A DNA stretch of 64,000 nt from CPC320 sp002684375 (GCA_965662545.1 CBFIHZ010000016.1:1-64000), one strand, 5' to 3'. Shown: positions 8,046 through 17,631, counted from the first letter of the stretch. Numbers and translations are program-made. Notes: generated by a model from the sequence alone, not told the origin.

Positions 8046-9041
8046 ATGAATATATTCAAGAAGCTAACCGTCGCAGCTGCGGCCTCGGCCCTGGCTTTGC
8101 TGGCGATTCCAGCAAGCGCTGACACACGAATCGCGCTTGTTGTAAAATCACTCGGCAACGGGTTCTTTGATGCCGCCGCAAAGGGTGCAGATGAGGCCGC
8201 TGCTGAAATTGGTGGGATCGAAGTCATATACACTGGTCCAACCGCAGCCACTGCTGAAGGTCAAATTGAGATCGTAAACGCATTGATTGCACAACGTGTC
8301 GACGCCATTGCCATTTCGGCCAATGATCCTGACGCTTTGGTGCCAGTTCTCAAAAAAGCCATGGATCGCGGCATCTCGGTGATTTCCTGGGACTCTGGTG
8401 TTGCCGCGGAAGGTCGCCAAATGCATTTAAACCCGTCTGATACGGCCTTGATTGGTGAAACAATCATCAAACTGGCAGCAGATTATTTGCCGGATGGCGG
8501 CGACGTGGCAATCTTGTCGGCCTCTTCGACAGCAGCAAACCAAAACTCTTGGATCGATGCCGCAAAAGCGGCCATGCCGACAAAATTTGCAAATATTAAC
8601 CTCGTTGCGACGGTCTACGGCGATGATGATTCAGTCAAAAGCACAGATGAAGCCAAAGGGTTAATCGCCTCATACCCAAATCTGAAAGCCATTATTGCCC
8701 CGACCACCGTTGGCGTTGTTGCAGCGGCGCAGGTTGTGACCGATGAAGGGTTGATTGGCAAAATTAATGTGACCGGTTTGGCGCTGCCCTCCGAGTTCAA
8801 GCAGTTCATCGACAACGGCTCATCAAAGGCAGTCGCCCTCTGGAACCCAATTGATTTGGGATATTCTGCAGTCTACATCGCCAATGCATTGGCCTCTGGC
8901 AGTGTCACGGCAGCACCCGGTGCAACGATCTCAATCGGTCATGTGGGCGAGATCACATTGGACGAATCAAACTCAGCGGCGATGGCTGCTCCGTTCACTT
9001 TTGACGCCTCCAATATCGAAGCTTTCTCAAAAATCTACTGA
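8046..9041 (+). CDS. rhaS: Rhamnose ABC importer, periplasmic binding protein
   Basis: This 331-residue protein has a clear Sec signal peptide (basic 'MNIFKK', hydrophobic core, 'PASA' then Asp26). The mature part is a periplasmic sugar-binding protein of the ribose-binding (type I) fold. 'VVKSLGNGFFDAAAKGADEAA' near the N terminus and 'ISANDPDALVPVLKKAMDRGI' are typical. It captures rhamnose and delivers it to RhaP/RhaQ. The ATG at 8046 follows GGGAGGAA at ideal spacing. It is the first gene of the rightward importer operon, and a hairpin terminator directly after it probably lets it be made in excess over the membrane parts. Assignment to rhamnose rests on family resemblance plus the whole cluster. 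Confidence 0.93.
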   Translation: MNIFKKLTVAAAASALALLAIPASADTRIALVVKSLGNGFFDAAAKGADEAAAEIGGIEVIYTGPTAATAEGQIEIVNALIAQRVDAIAISANDPDALVPVLKKAMDRGISVISWDSGVAAEGRQMHLNPSDTALIGETIIKLAADYLPDGGDVAILSASSTAANQNSWIDAAKAAMPTKFANINLVATVYGDDDSVKSTDEAKGLIASYPNLKAIIAPTTVGVVAAAQVVTDEGLIGKINVTGLALPSEFKQFIDNGSSKAVALWNPIDLGYSAVYIANALASGSVTAAPGATISIGHVGEITLDESNSAAMAAPFTFDASNIEAFSKIY

Positions 9042-9058
9042 GACCGCTGACAAATACG

Positions 9059-9088
9059 AACCCGGCACGCGAAGCCTGCCGGGTTTTT
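9059..9088 (+). terminator. Hairpin after rhaS, probably partial terminator
   Basis: AACCCGGCA (9059-9067), a 9-nt loop, then TGCCGGGTT (9077-9085) and further Ts form a perfect 9-bp stem with a T tract. It lies between rhaS and rhaT, which is otherwise one operon. It is best read as an attenuating terminator that raises binding protein over ATPase and permease, as in other sugar ABC operons. Confidence 0.8.
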
Positions 9089-9188
9089 ACGCTTTCACCA
9101 GGCTCTTGTCTTGATTGAGCAGGGGTAAAACGCAAAAATCTAAGCCGAAAGCGCTTGGCCTTTTCATATAAGACAGTAACGTCAGACG

Positions 9189-10700
9189 ATGTCAGAGCCT
9201 CTCCTCACCCTCACTGGATTGTCCAAGTCCTTTCCCGGTGTCAAAGCCTTGGATAGTGTCAGCCTCGAGCTTTATCCCGGGCAGGTGACAGCTCTTATCG
9301 GTGAGAATGGCGCAGGCAAATCGACACTGGTCAAATCGATGACCGGAATTTATCAACCAGATGAAGGCGTGATAAAAATCCGCGGTAAACCTGTGTCGCT
9401 GCCCAGCCCCCATGCCGCCTTCGGACTTGGCATCACCGCGATCCACCAAGAAACCGTCCTGTTTGACGAGTTGACCGTCGGCGAAAACATCTTTTTGGGT
9501 CATGCGCCAAAAACAGGTTTTGGGACGATAGACTGGAGCCGCCTACGGCAGAAATCCCGTGACGTTTTGAGCGAAATGGGCGCAGCCCATATCAATCCCA
9601 GCAGCATTCTCAAAGAATTGGGCATTGCCAACAAACATCTTGTGGCCGTTGCGCGGGCCATGTCGATCAAGGCCGACATCGTGATTATGGATGAGCCCAC
9701 CGCCGCGCTGTCACATAAAGAAATCAAAGACCTGTTCGATTTGATTGAGCATCTAAAAAATTCTGGTAAGGCGATTTTGTTCATCTCGCATAAATTTGAC
9801 GAGATTTACCGCATTGCCGAGCGGTTCACGGTCTTTCGCGACGGTCAATTTATCGGAAAAGGGCTGATTGACGACACTGACCAATCACAGATAGTGCAAA
9901 TGATGGTTGGGCGGTCGGTTGACCAGATTTACCCACAGAAAAAAGCCACAATTGGGTCACCGGTTCTAAGCGTCGCTCATCTGAGCCACCCAACCGAGTT
10001 TAACGACATCTCATTTGCGCTAAACAAAGGCGAAATTCTGGGATTTTACGGTCTGGTTGGGTCTGGACGGAGTGAGGTGATGCAAGCGCTGTTCGGCATC
10101 ACAACGCCAAGCGCTGGCACGGTAACATTACAGGACACTAACGTCGATTTTAATAGCCCGGCAGACGCGATCGACGCCGGCATCGTCTATGTGCCAGAAG
10201 AGCGCGGCAAACAGGGTGTCGTGGTTGATCTGCCGATTTTTCAAAATGTATCACTGCCATCGCTTGGCAAGACATCACGCAACGGCTTTTTACAATTGGC
10301 CGAAGAATTTACATTGGTGCGGGACTATGCCACCCGTCTTGATTTGCGCGCCGCCTCGCTCAGCCAGCACGCAGGCACCCTATCGGGCGGCAATCAACAA
10401 AAGGTCGTGGTGGCCAAATGGCTCGCCACCCAACCCAAAGTCATTATTCTTGATGAACCAACCAAAGGCATCGATATTGGCAGCAAGGCCGCCGTGCACG
10501 AATTCATGGGCGACCTCGCCAGCCAGGGGCTCAGCGTTATCATGGTGTCCTCGGAACTGCCTGAAATTCTGGGTATGAGCGACCGGGTCGTAGTGATGCG
10601 CGAGGGCCTGATAGTTGACATCTATACAAATGATGATGCCTTAACTTCAGAGAGATTGGTGATGGCCGCAGCGGGTATCAATGACGGTGCCCTGTCATGA
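9189..10700 (+). CDS. rhaT: Rhamnose ABC importer, ATP-binding protein
   Basis: This 503-residue protein has two fused ABC domains, the pattern of sugar importers of the RbsA/XylG group. The first domain has Walker A 'GENGAGKST' (residues 38-46), a degenerate signature and Walker B 'IVIMDEPTAAL'. The second has a degenerate P-loop ('GLVGSGRSE') but an intact signature 'LSGGNQQKVVVAKWL' and 'VIILDEPTKGID'. It powers rhamnose import through RhaP and RhaQ at the inner membrane. Its stop overlaps the rhaP start by 4 bp (ATGA), so translation is coupled. The symbol follows rhizobial usage and is not the E. coli proton symporter of the same name. Confidence 0.92.
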   Translation: MSEPLLTLTGLSKSFPGVKALDSVSLELYPGQVTALIGENGAGKSTLVKSMTGIYQPDEGVIKIRGKPVSLPSPHAAFGLGITAIHQETVLFDELTVGENIFLGHAPKTGFGTIDWSRLRQKSRDVLSEMGAAHINPSSILKELGIANKHLVAVARAMSIKADIVIMDEPTAALSHKEIKDLFDLIEHLKNSGKAILFISHKFDEIYRIAERFTVFRDGQFIGKGLIDDTDQSQIVQMMVGRSVDQIYPQKKATIGSPVLSVAHLSHPTEFNDISFALNKGEILGFYGLVGSGRSEVMQALFGITTPSAGTVTLQDTNVDFNSPADAIDAGIVYVPEERGKQGVVVDLPIFQNVSLPSLGKTSRNGFLQLAEEFTLVRDYATRLDLRAASLSQHAGTLSGGNQQKVVVAKWLATQPKVIILDEPTKGIDIGSKAAVHEFMGDLASQGLSVIMVSSELPEILGMSDRVVVMREGLIVDIYTNDDALTSERLVMAAAGINDGALS

Positions 10701-11677
10701 AACATCTATTGAAGTCGCGCGAAATCTGGCTGTTTTTGGCATTGGTCGCTGTGGTTATTGGCACCACATTACGCTCCCCGGCATTTGGTTCTTTCGACAA
10801 CCTTTTGGGCATTTTTAACAACAGCTCGATGTTGATTATTCTGGCTTTGGGACAGATGGTGGTGATTATCACCCGCTCCATTGATTTATCTATGGCGGCA
10901 AATCTTGCGCTATCCGGGATGTGCGTGGCGCTGATCAACGCAGGCTATCCTGAGATCCCAGTGCCGGTCCTCGTACTTATTGCTACGGCCTGCGGCACTA
11001 TTCTCGGGGCTTTTAACGGCTTGCTGATCTGGAAATTGGGCATCCCCTCAATCGTTGTCACCCTGGGCACACTGACCATTTATCGCGGAGTCATTTTTCT
11101 AATTGCCGGTGGGAAATGGGTCAACGCAGATCAATTGAGTCCGGCGTTTATCCAAGGCACCCGCTTGGATATTCTGGGCATGCCATTACTTTCGTGGTGT
11201 GCAATCGCAATCACTTTGGCGTTTTTTGTGATGATGACGCGCACCGCGCCTGGACGATCAATCTACGCCGTGGGCGTTAATCCAACCGCATCGGTCTATG
11301 CTGGCATAAACTTGGGTAAAACCATCTTTCTCGCGTTTTGCATTTCGGGTCTGGTTTCTGGCCTGTGCGGCTATCTATGGGTATCGCGCTATGTCATCGG
11401 ATCGGTTGAAGTGGCCAAAGGCTATGAATTATCTATAATAGCCGCCTGTGTGATTGGCGGTGTGTCAATCGCCGGAGGCATTGGTACGGTGGCCGGAACA
11501 GTCTTGGGGGCACTGTTTCTAGGACTGGTTAACAGCGCTTTGCCAGTGATCAATATCTCACCCTTTTGGCAGATGGCAATTTCGGGGGCGGCAATTATTC
11601 TGGCTGTGGTTTTCAATGCCCGGAGCGAACGCCGACAAGGCCGAATTATCCTAAAAAATACGAGGTCTGATCCATGA
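10697..11677 (+). CDS. rhaP: Rhamnose ABC importer, permease
   Basis: This 326-residue inner-membrane permease is of the ribose/xylose ABC family, with 8-10 hydrophobic helices. Family landmarks are 'IITRSIDLSMAANLALSGM' (about residue 57), 'GAFNGLLIWKLGIPSIVVTLGTLTIYRG' and 'IAACVIGGVSIAGGIGTVAGTVLGAL'. It forms the channel together with RhaQ. Its start overlaps the rhaT stop and its stop overlaps the rhaQ start by 4 bp each, showing tight coupling. The two permeases could be interchanged in name; order follows the rhizobial cluster. Confidence 0.9.
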   Translation: MKHLLKSREIWLFLALVAVVIGTTLRSPAFGSFDNLLGIFNNSSMLIILALGQMVVIITRSIDLSMAANLALSGMCVALINAGYPEIPVPVLVLIATACGTILGAFNGLLIWKLGIPSIVVTLGTLTIYRGVIFLIAGGKWVNADQLSPAFIQGTRLDILGMPLLSWCAIAITLAFFVMMTRTAPGRSIYAVGVNPTASVYAGINLGKTIFLAFCISGLVSGLCGYLWVSRYVIGSVEVAKGYELSIIAACVIGGVSIAGGIGTVAGTVLGALFLGLVNSALPVINISPFWQMAISGAAIILAVVFNARSERRQGRIILKNTRSDP

Positions 11678-12678
11678 CCGACACCCCGCTCACCACCCGC
11701 CAAATTCCAGATCGACTGACCCATCCGTTTCGATCTGCTCTGTTTTCATGGCAATCGCTTTTATTTCTCGTGGCGGTGGCAATTTTCATCCTGAACTGCT
11801 TTGCCACACCCTATTTTTTATCACCTTGGTCCCTATCAGATGCGACATTTAATTTCACCGAAAAGGCACTGATTGCACTGGCTATGGCGCTGGTCATTAT
11901 TTCTGGAGAAATTGATTTGTCGGTGGCAGCCATCATTGCATTCTCTTCAACGATGATGGGTCTTGCGCTGCAATTTGGGGTCGGAACACCCGGTTTGGTG
12001 GCCGTTGGCATTCTTACCGGACTGATCTGCGGTGCGTTCAACGGTGTTTTGGTCACCGGTCTGGGGCTTCCGTCTATCGTGGTGACTATCGGTACCATGA
12101 GTTTTTTCCGTGGCCTGTCTTTTATCGTGCTGGGGGATCAAGCATACAAAGGCTATCCGAGCAGCTTTGCTTTTTTTGGTCAAGGTTATGTCTGGTGGGT
12201 TATCTCGTTCGAATTTGTGTTGTTTTTAATCATGGCTGTATTGTTCTATATCCTGCTGCACCGCACTAATTTTGGCCGTTGGGTGTTTGTCATCGGCAAC
12301 AACCCGGTCGCTGCTGAATTTTCGGGGGTAAGGGTGCGGCGCATAAAGCTCATTTTATTCTGCCTCACGGGTATTATGTCTGGGATCGCGGCGGTCTTGC
12401 TGACCTCGCGGCTGGGATCAACGCGACCTTCGATTGCCCAGGGCTGGGAATTGGAAGTCATCACCATGGTGGTTCTGGGCGGTGTCAGTATATTGGGGGG
12501 CGCGGGCAGTATTATCGGCGTGGTTCTTGCCGCTTTTATCATGGGGTTGGTGACTTTCGGCTTGGGGCTGCTGAATGTGCCGGGCATCGTGATGTCTATT
12601 GTCATTGGCGGCTTGTTGATTGCGGTCATTGCCCTGCCGATTCTGGCCAGACGCCTGCAGCAAAGGAAACACTCATGA
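11674..12678 (+). CDS. rhaQ: Rhamnose ABC importer, second permease
   Basis: This 334-residue membrane protein is of the same family as RhaP. It shows 'IISGEIDLSVAAIIAFSS' (about residue 68), 'GAFNGVLVTGLGLPSIVVTIGTMSFFRG' and 'VLGGVSILGGAGSIIGVVLAAF'. A cytoplasmic N-terminal segment of about 25 residues precedes the first helix. It forms a heterodimeric channel with RhaP. Its ends overlap rhaP and rhaM by 4 bp, so the whole rhaT-P-Q-M block is translationally coupled. Confidence 0.9.
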   Translation: MTDTPLTTRQIPDRLTHPFRSALFSWQSLLFLVAVAIFILNCFATPYFLSPWSLSDATFNFTEKALIALAMALVIISGEIDLSVAAIIAFSSTMMGLALQFGVGTPGLVAVGILTGLICGAFNGVLVTGLGLPSIVVTIGTMSFFRGLSFIVLGDQAYKGYPSSFAFFGQGYVWWVISFEFVLFLIMAVLFYILLHRTNFGRWVFVIGNNPVAAEFSGVRVRRIKLILFCLTGIMSGIAAVLLTSRLGSTRPSIAQGWELEVITMVVLGGVSILGGAGSIIGVVLAAFIMGLVTFGLGLLNVPGIVMSIVIGGLLIAVIALPILARRLQQRKHS

Positions 12679-12995
12679 CAGAAGAAAAATTTGCCTTCAC
12701 CATGCGTTTGAACGCCGGAATGCAAGCGGAATACAAGCGCCGCCATGATGCCATTTGGCCCGCATTATCGCAGGCGCTGACCGAGGCGGGCGTGCGGGAT
12801 TACTCAATTCATCTGGACCCTGAGACCGACATTCTTTTTGCAGTCCTATGGCGCCGAACAGATCATGGTTTAGATGCATTAGCCACCACTGAGATCATGC
12901 AAGAATGGTGGGCGTTTATGGCGGATATTATGCACACCCATGCGGATAATGCACCCGTCACCAAGCCATTGGAGACCGTATTTCATATGGCTTGA
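12675..12995 (+). CDS. rhaM: L-rhamnose mutarotase
   Basis: This 106-residue protein of the RhaM/RhaU family interconverts alpha and beta anomers of L-rhamnose, supplying the isomerase with the form it uses. Seen are 'MRLNAGMQAEYKRRHDAIWPAL' with the family's active-site His (residue 22), 'YSIHLDPETDILFAVL' and the C-terminal 'EWWAFMADIMHTHADNAP'. The length agrees with the known 104-residue enzymes. It ends the rightward operon, overlaps rhaQ by 4 bp, and converges on rhaK with only 12 bp between. Confidence 0.9.
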   Translation: MTEEKFAFTMRLNAGMQAEYKRRHDAIWPALSQALTEAGVRDYSIHLDPETDILFAVLWRRTDHGLDALATTEIMQEWWAFMADIMHTHADNAPVTKPLETVFHMA

Positions 12996-13007
12996 TCGCG
13001 GCCCAAC

Positions 13008-14372
13008 CTATCTTGCCTGTTGTGCGTAAGCCCGCCAATTCTGAGCATAAGCCGACAAACCCGGCAAATCGACGGGCTGTACCGCAGGGCCAAGCCGTGG
13101 ATCATGATCGGCTTTGAGTAACAACAAAGCCGCGCCCGTTGCTGTGCCCGTTGCATCGGCTGACACATGTACCGCAACACCGGTCAGCGCCGATAAACAC
13201 CGCGCAAACGGCTCATTGCGCGCCAATGGGCCCTCGAGGATAATGCGTTGACCCATGCCGGCCAATGCGAGGCAGGTCTGGGTCATCAACGCCAAATACA
13301 AGGTCGCACTGGCCAGCTTTTCAGCCATCCCAACCGGCGGCGCACCACGCCAACCACCGCGCGCTTGCGGAAATGGACCGACCCCCGGGACCCGTCCCGG
13401 CATGATAAAAATACCTTTGGAAATCACTGCGGCAATATCGGACAAACTGGCGGATCCGACACACCCTTTGGTCAACAGTTCATGGTCACGCCCACCCATA
13501 AAGCGCGCCGTAGGTGTCGGCCTTCCCAATGCATCAACATTGGCCAACATATCCCGCCCGGCGTCCATTTCACCCAGCGGCACCCCCAAAGACATAACAA
13601 TGGTCCATGTGCCCGAAGACACGATCGAAAGCGGATCACCACTGTTAAGCCACGGCACAAGCGATGCATTTGAATCGTGAATACCACAGGTTACCGGAAT
13701 GCCGGCCCGCAGCCCCGTGGCCTGCGCGGCCGTGGATGTTAAAGGAAATACATCACTGGCTTTTGCAAGCGGCGGGAACAATTTTTCTGGCAGAATTCGG
13801 CCCACCAAGTTTGAAAACCGCCCCATTTCCGGTTGCCATAAATCAGTGTGACAACCCAGTGAAGTGGCCTCAGAGTGAGCCAGCCCCGTTAACCGGAAAC
13901 TCCAGTACTGCGGATAGGTCAGAATATGCTCTGTACGGGAAAATTCTTTGGGAAACCTCGTCTGAAGGAAGTACAGTTGCGCCCCAATATTCAGCCCACC
14001 CGGCAATCTTGGCGATAATGTTTCGTCAAATGGTGGCCGCAGCGTATTATAAGCCTCATCCACCGACCGCGGCAGTTCGAATTCGTAATCCAAGACCGGC
14101 AAAGCCAGTGTATCACCCACCACCAGGGCAGCGGTTGCGCCATGGGTGGTAATTGCCACCCCATCCACCCCGTGCTGCTGTTCGAAACCAGATAGACAAT
14201 CGCACAAAAACCGCCATTGGGAGGCCGTATCAAGATGCGGATACAGGCCCTTTAGAACAGAATTAGGCGCTTTGCGGCTGTCGATTTTGGTCAGATCTTT
14301 TCCATCAATAAGCACAACTTTCTGGTTGGTTTTTCCCAGATCAAATATGGCAATATGGTTTCGCTTATCCAT
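13008..14372 (-). CDS. rhaK: L-rhamnulokinase (FGGY family carbohydrate kinase)
   Basis: This 454-residue FGGY-family kinase has the N-terminal phosphate-binding motif 'FDLGKTNQKVVLIDG' (residues 10-24) and 'CGIHDSNASLVPWLNSG', where the catalytic Asp is expected, with ATP-site glycine stretches after it. It phosphorylates L-rhamnulose to L-rhamnulose 1-phosphate, the substrate of RhaD. This cluster has an isomerase and an aldolase but no other kinase, so the role is well supported by context. It lies 15 bp after rhaR on the same strand. Here kinase and regulator form a separate leftward unit instead of sitting at the end of the transport operon. Confidence 0.88.
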   Translation of the reverse strand: MDKRNHIAIFDLGKTNQKVVLIDGKDLTKIDSRKAPNSVLKGLYPHLDTASQWRFLCDCLSGFEQQHGVDGVAITTHGATAALVVGDTLALPVLDYEFELPRSVDEAYNTLRPPFDETLSPRLPGGLNIGAQLYFLQTRFPKEFSRTEHILTYPQYWSFRLTGLAHSEATSLGCHTDLWQPEMGRFSNLVGRILPEKLFPPLAKASDVFPLTSTAAQATGLRAGIPVTCGIHDSNASLVPWLNSGDPLSIVSSGTWTIVMSLGVPLGEMDAGRDMLANVDALGRPTPTARFMGGRDHELLTKGCVGSASLSDIAAVISKGIFIMPGRVPGVGPFPQARGGWRGAPPVGMAEKLASATLYLALMTQTCLALAGMGQRIILEGPLARNEPFARCLSALTGVAVHVSADATGTATGAALLLLKADHDPRLGPAVQPVDLPGLSAYAQNWRAYAQQAR

Positions 14373-14387
14373 CCATCTTTTCCATGA

Positions 14388-15176
14388 TCAGCTTGGGTCT
14401 TGTGGCGCTTCAACCGTGACCAGCTTGACCCCCGCCTCTTGTACCATATCGCGGGCTTGGCTGCTCAGACCCGTATCGGTGATCAATGTGGAAATGCGGG
14501 TCAACGGGCACAGCACCAAACTGGTGCGGATATCAAATTTCGAGCTATCGACCAAAACGATTATTTCCTCCGCCTGATCGATTAATTTCTCTTCGGCCTG
14601 CACAATTAGATTATCGATCTCCAACACCCCCATTGCCCCAATACCATGGGCGCCCATGAACATTTTCTGTGCCTGAAAATGTTTTGAGCCGTCGTTTTTA
14701 AATGGGCTGAGAATAATATTTTGATCGCGGTAAATCCGACCACCCGGCACAATCACCGTATTCTGGGTATGGTCGAGCAAATGATTGGCGAGCGGTAGAG
14801 AATTGGTGAACACTTGCAGATGGCGCCGCGTGAGATAATGCACCATCTGAAACGTAGTGGTCCCACCGTTAATGATGATCGCGTCGCTGTCTTCGCACAT
14901 GGCAACAGCCGCCCGAGCAATGGCCCGTTTTCGAACGACATTTATATTTTGATTGGATGCAAACGATCGTCCGGTTGCCTCGGGATAGGCGCGGGTGTTT
15001 TTGGCCTCTGCACCACCGCGCATGCGGTGCAATTTATTTTTCTGATGCAAGGCGGCAATATCACGGCGAATAGTGGCTTCGGAAGATTTGGTAAGTGCAA
15101 CAAGTTCGTGCACGGTTACCACAGGTTTTTCCTGCAGAACGCTTAAAATCAACAGATGTCGCTCTCCCTCACGCAT
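14388..15176 (-). CDS. rhaR: DeoR-family transcriptional repressor of the rhamnose cluster
   Basis: This 262-residue protein has an N-terminal winged helix (residues about 5-55, with 'VHELVALTKSSEATIRRDIAAL', the DeoR recognition helix). The sugar-phosphate sensing domain follows, with 'IINGGTTTFQMVHYL' and 'VVPGGRIYRDQNIILSPF'. DeoR proteins repress catabolic genes until a phosphorylated intermediate binds. The likely targets are the repeats at 7860-7932 and a related GATTGACG upstream of its own start. It is cotranscribed with rhaK. No good ribosome site precedes the ATG at 15176; the start is chosen for family length. Confidence 0.87.
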   Translation of the reverse strand: MREGERHLLILSVLQEKPVVTVHELVALTKSSEATIRRDIAALHQKNKLHRMRGGAEAKNTRAYPEATGRSFASNQNINVVRKRAIARAAVAMCEDSDAIIINGGTTTFQMVHYLTRRHLQVFTNSLPLANHLLDHTQNTVIVPGGRIYRDQNIILSPFKNDGSKHFQAQKMFMGAHGIGAMGVLEIDNLIVQAEEKLIDQAEEIIVLVDSSKFDIRTSLVLCPLTRISTLITDTGLSSQARDMVQEAGVKLVTVEAPQDPS

Positions 15177-15802
15177 AGAAAAACTATAAGTGGTTCAGGG
15201 CAAAATGACTATTGCAAAATTCCTAAAATGCCCTTGGAAACAAAGAACACTGTCTGCAAAAAAGTGAAAAACAAACATCGCTACCACACTGGTAAAACGT
15301 TTTGATTGACGTAATTTCTCAACCACAATTCAGGTGTCATACCGATTGAACTGGCCATTTTGGATGCTGGTCGTTGGGCACACACAGACCAAAACATACC
15401 CTGTCCAGTCTATTTAGAAGGGCTTAGAATCATACAACCAAAATGTCAGAACACATTCGGTAATCCCACCAATTTAATAAGATCTGGCACCAGAACCACA
15501 CCGTCATATTCAGTTTCAGGGCATGTGTGACACCGCCGATTGCCATATTGGGACTATTTTCTTTGCGAGACCAAGGCTGATGGGCGCCAGCGGACCAATC
15601 CGAAGATGAAAAGGATACTCAACATAATCACACTGTTGCGCAGTGCCCTGAAAAAGGCATTTTTATGGATTTACAAAGTCAATATGCGGTAACCGCTTAG
15701 GCCTGGTGAGAGCAATCTTTGCCGACAACGCCTCGCCATTAAGGCGCCCAACCATATTTCAAACACCCAACCAAGCTGTCGATACAGATTTTTTGAAAAA
15801 GG
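15177..15802. other. 626-bp stretch: rhaR upstream region and unassigned DNA
   Basis: The left part must carry the rhaR promoter. It has an AAAACGTTTT palindrome at 15294-15303 directly followed by GATTGACG, which resembles the rhaD/rhaS operator repeats. A second perfect palindrome, GCGGTAACCGC, is at 15686-15696. A leftward frame at 15554-15667 reads like a short hydrophobic helix ('SVIMLSILFIFGLVRWR') but has no upstream start and is too short to name. No complete gene is seen. Confidence 0.45.
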
Positions 15803-15815
15803 CTAAACCTTTTTC
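15795..15815 (-). terminator. Hairpin at the end of dctQ
   Basis: GAAAAAGG (15795-15802), loop of 5, CCTTTTTC (15808-15815) form a perfect 8-bp stem overlapping the last codons and stop of dctQ. Read leftward, the 3' arm is T-rich. It is likely the terminator of the TRAP operon, although no long T run follows the stem. Confidence 0.45.
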
Positions 15816-16321
15816 AGAAGACAGATCGCGGCACCAATGGCCGTCAAAAATCCGGCCAACGGCAGGATCATAACTGCGTATTTTTTTGGCATATAGTTCT
15901 CTTTGAACTCGATGCCTTGCGCAGTAAATTCAAAATGCCACATTTCCCAATACTTGCCACGCATACCCTCCACCAGCTCAATTCCATAAATGATCAGAAT
16001 TATTCCAACCAATATGATCATAAGCTTCCAAAACTGACGTATATAAAGTGCCAGCTTGGGGGGTAACTTTTCATAAATTAGATTCAAAGCGATGTGTTCG
16101 TTGTCTCTGGCTGTGAGCGAAAGCGCTATAAACATCAACCAAATATTACTTAATACTGTTAACAGATCCCCCCAAACAGGAGGGTTTGCAAACACATATC
16201 GCATGAGAACAGTATAGAGGGTGAACCCAACCATCAAAGCCAAAAACAGTGAACATACCGCCTCTAGAACACGATGGATAAAACGGTCACAGTCATTTAA
16301 AAATTGCCACATAGCTTTCAT
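15803..16321 (-). CDS. dctQ: TRAP transporter small membrane subunit
   Basis: This 172-residue protein has four hydrophobic helices, as in DctQ subunits. 'VLMRYVFANPPVWGDLLTVLSNIWLMFIALSLTARDNEHIALNLI' is the typical helix 1-2 region. It partners DctM in the inner membrane of a sodium-driven TRAP importer. Its ATG directly abuts the stop codon of dctM (TAG-ATG), so it is coupled. Having the Q gene last (P-M-Q) departs from the common P-Q-M order. Confidence 0.88.
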   Translation of the reverse strand: MKAMWQFLNDCDRFIHRVLEAVCSLFLALMVGFTLYTVLMRYVFANPPVWGDLLTVLSNIWLMFIALSLTARDNEHIALNLIYEKLPPKLALYIRQFWKLMIILVGIILIIYGIELVEGMRGKYWEMWHFEFTAQGIEFKENYMPKKYAVMILPLAGFLTAIGAAICLLKKV

Positions 16322-17602
16322 CTAACTCATTATCTGGGGAAGAAACATCGTCAACTCCGGAATGACGAGAATGAAAAATAACAGTAAAAACAACCCTACT
16401 AGGTAAGGAACTAATGCCACGGCGACCTCTTCTAAGCGCACTTGCGCGATGGTTGCAGAAGTAAAAAAGGCGACGCCAACAGGTGGTGTTACCGAACCGA
16501 TCAAGAAGCCAACGATCACGACGACCGCAGCCTGAACCTCATGAAAGCCCGCTTTGGCCATAACGTCCACTAAAACTGGGCCCACGATTATAATATTAAC
16601 TGCGGAATCCATTACCATTCCGAGCAGAAAAATGAAAAGAATAAGTGCCAGAATAAAAGTAAAGGGAGAATCCGCAAGGCCCAGTAGCCAACTCTCAAGA
16701 TCACGAATTGCCCCCAATGAGGTAAGCAACCAACTAAATGGTCCTGACGCTGCTATGATAATGAAAACCATTGCCGAATTACGGAATGCCCGACGGAAAG
16801 CGCCGGCGCATTCTTTCCACTTAATCGTTCGGTATACAAATACACCCGTAAATAACGCAACCATTGCGGTGATGGCGCCAGCCTCAACAACCGATGCGAT
16901 GCCCCCCATGACGGAACCAACCAGAACCACAGGGATCAGCAGGGCAAACGAGGAACGATACAGTTCTTTCCCGGCGCGCCGTATCGAAAAATGCTCATCG
17001 CTCCGCTCAAAATCGTATTTTACAGCGAAGTAATGGTTAATGAGCATGATAACCACACCAATCAGCAAGCCCGGAATAATCCCAGCCGCAAACAACGCTG
17101 CGACCGAAATCTCAGTCGCATTCGCAAGGACAATCATCATAATACTGGGCGGAATGATGCCTCCAATGGTGGAGCTAACGCCCGTAACAGCAGCAGAAAA
17201 CGCAGGGGGATATCCGGCCTTTTTCATAGCAGGCAACACCAATGCACCCACTGTAGCCGTATCAGCTACAACCGACCCATTCATTCCCGCAAAAAACATA
17301 CTGACGAGCACATTGACTTGCGCCAAACCACCGCGCAACCGACCAATCAGTGCTCTGCTCAATGAAACGAGGCGATCGGTAATCGTTGCACTTGTCATTA
17401 ACTCACCCGTCAACATGAAGAAGGCAATCGCAGTTAATGGCACTGAATCAATTGCGTTGAACATTTGACTGGGAATTAAGACAAGAGGTACGGCGTCGGT
17501 GATCAAAATATAAAAGAAAGGTATTAAGATTAAAGTAAAACCGATTGGCGCACCACAGAGGATTAGAAACAGCAGTATGCCAAGTAGGAAGATGCTTTCC
17601 AT
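16322..17602 (-). CDS. dctM: TRAP transporter large membrane subunit
   Basis: This 426-residue protein has about twelve hydrophobic segments. It shows DctM landmarks 'GAPIGFTLILIPFFY' near the N terminus, 'GGLAQVNVLVSMFFAGMNGSVVADTATVGAL' (about residues 90-120), 'SSTIGGIIPPSIMMIV' and 'GSVTPPVGVAFF'. It is the sodium-coupled elevator-type translocation subunit working with DctP and DctQ. The substrate cannot be read from it. It follows dctP after a 94-bp gap that contains a long hairpin, so expression is probably lower than that of dctP. Confidence 0.9.
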   Translation of the reverse strand: MESIFLLGILLFLILCGAPIGFTLILIPFFYILITDAVPLVLIPSQMFNAIDSVPLTAIAFFMLTGELMTSATITDRLVSLSRALIGRLRGGLAQVNVLVSMFFAGMNGSVVADTATVGALVLPAMKKAGYPPAFSAAVTGVSSTIGGIIPPSIMMIVLANATEISVAALFAAGIIPGLLIGVVIMLINHYFAVKYDFERSDEHFSIRRAGKELYRSSFALLIPVVLVGSVMGGIASVVEAGAITAMVALFTGVFVYRTIKWKECAGAFRRAFRNSAMVFIIIAASGPFSWLLTSLGAIRDLESWLLGLADSPFTFILALILFIFLLGMVMDSAVNIIIVGPVLVDVMAKAGFHEVQAAVVVIVGFLIGSVTPPVGVAFFTSATIAQVRLEEVAVALVPYLVGLFLLLFFILVIPELTMFLPQIMS

Positions 17603-17631
17603 GGTTACTCACTTATAGTTCTTTTGTGAAA

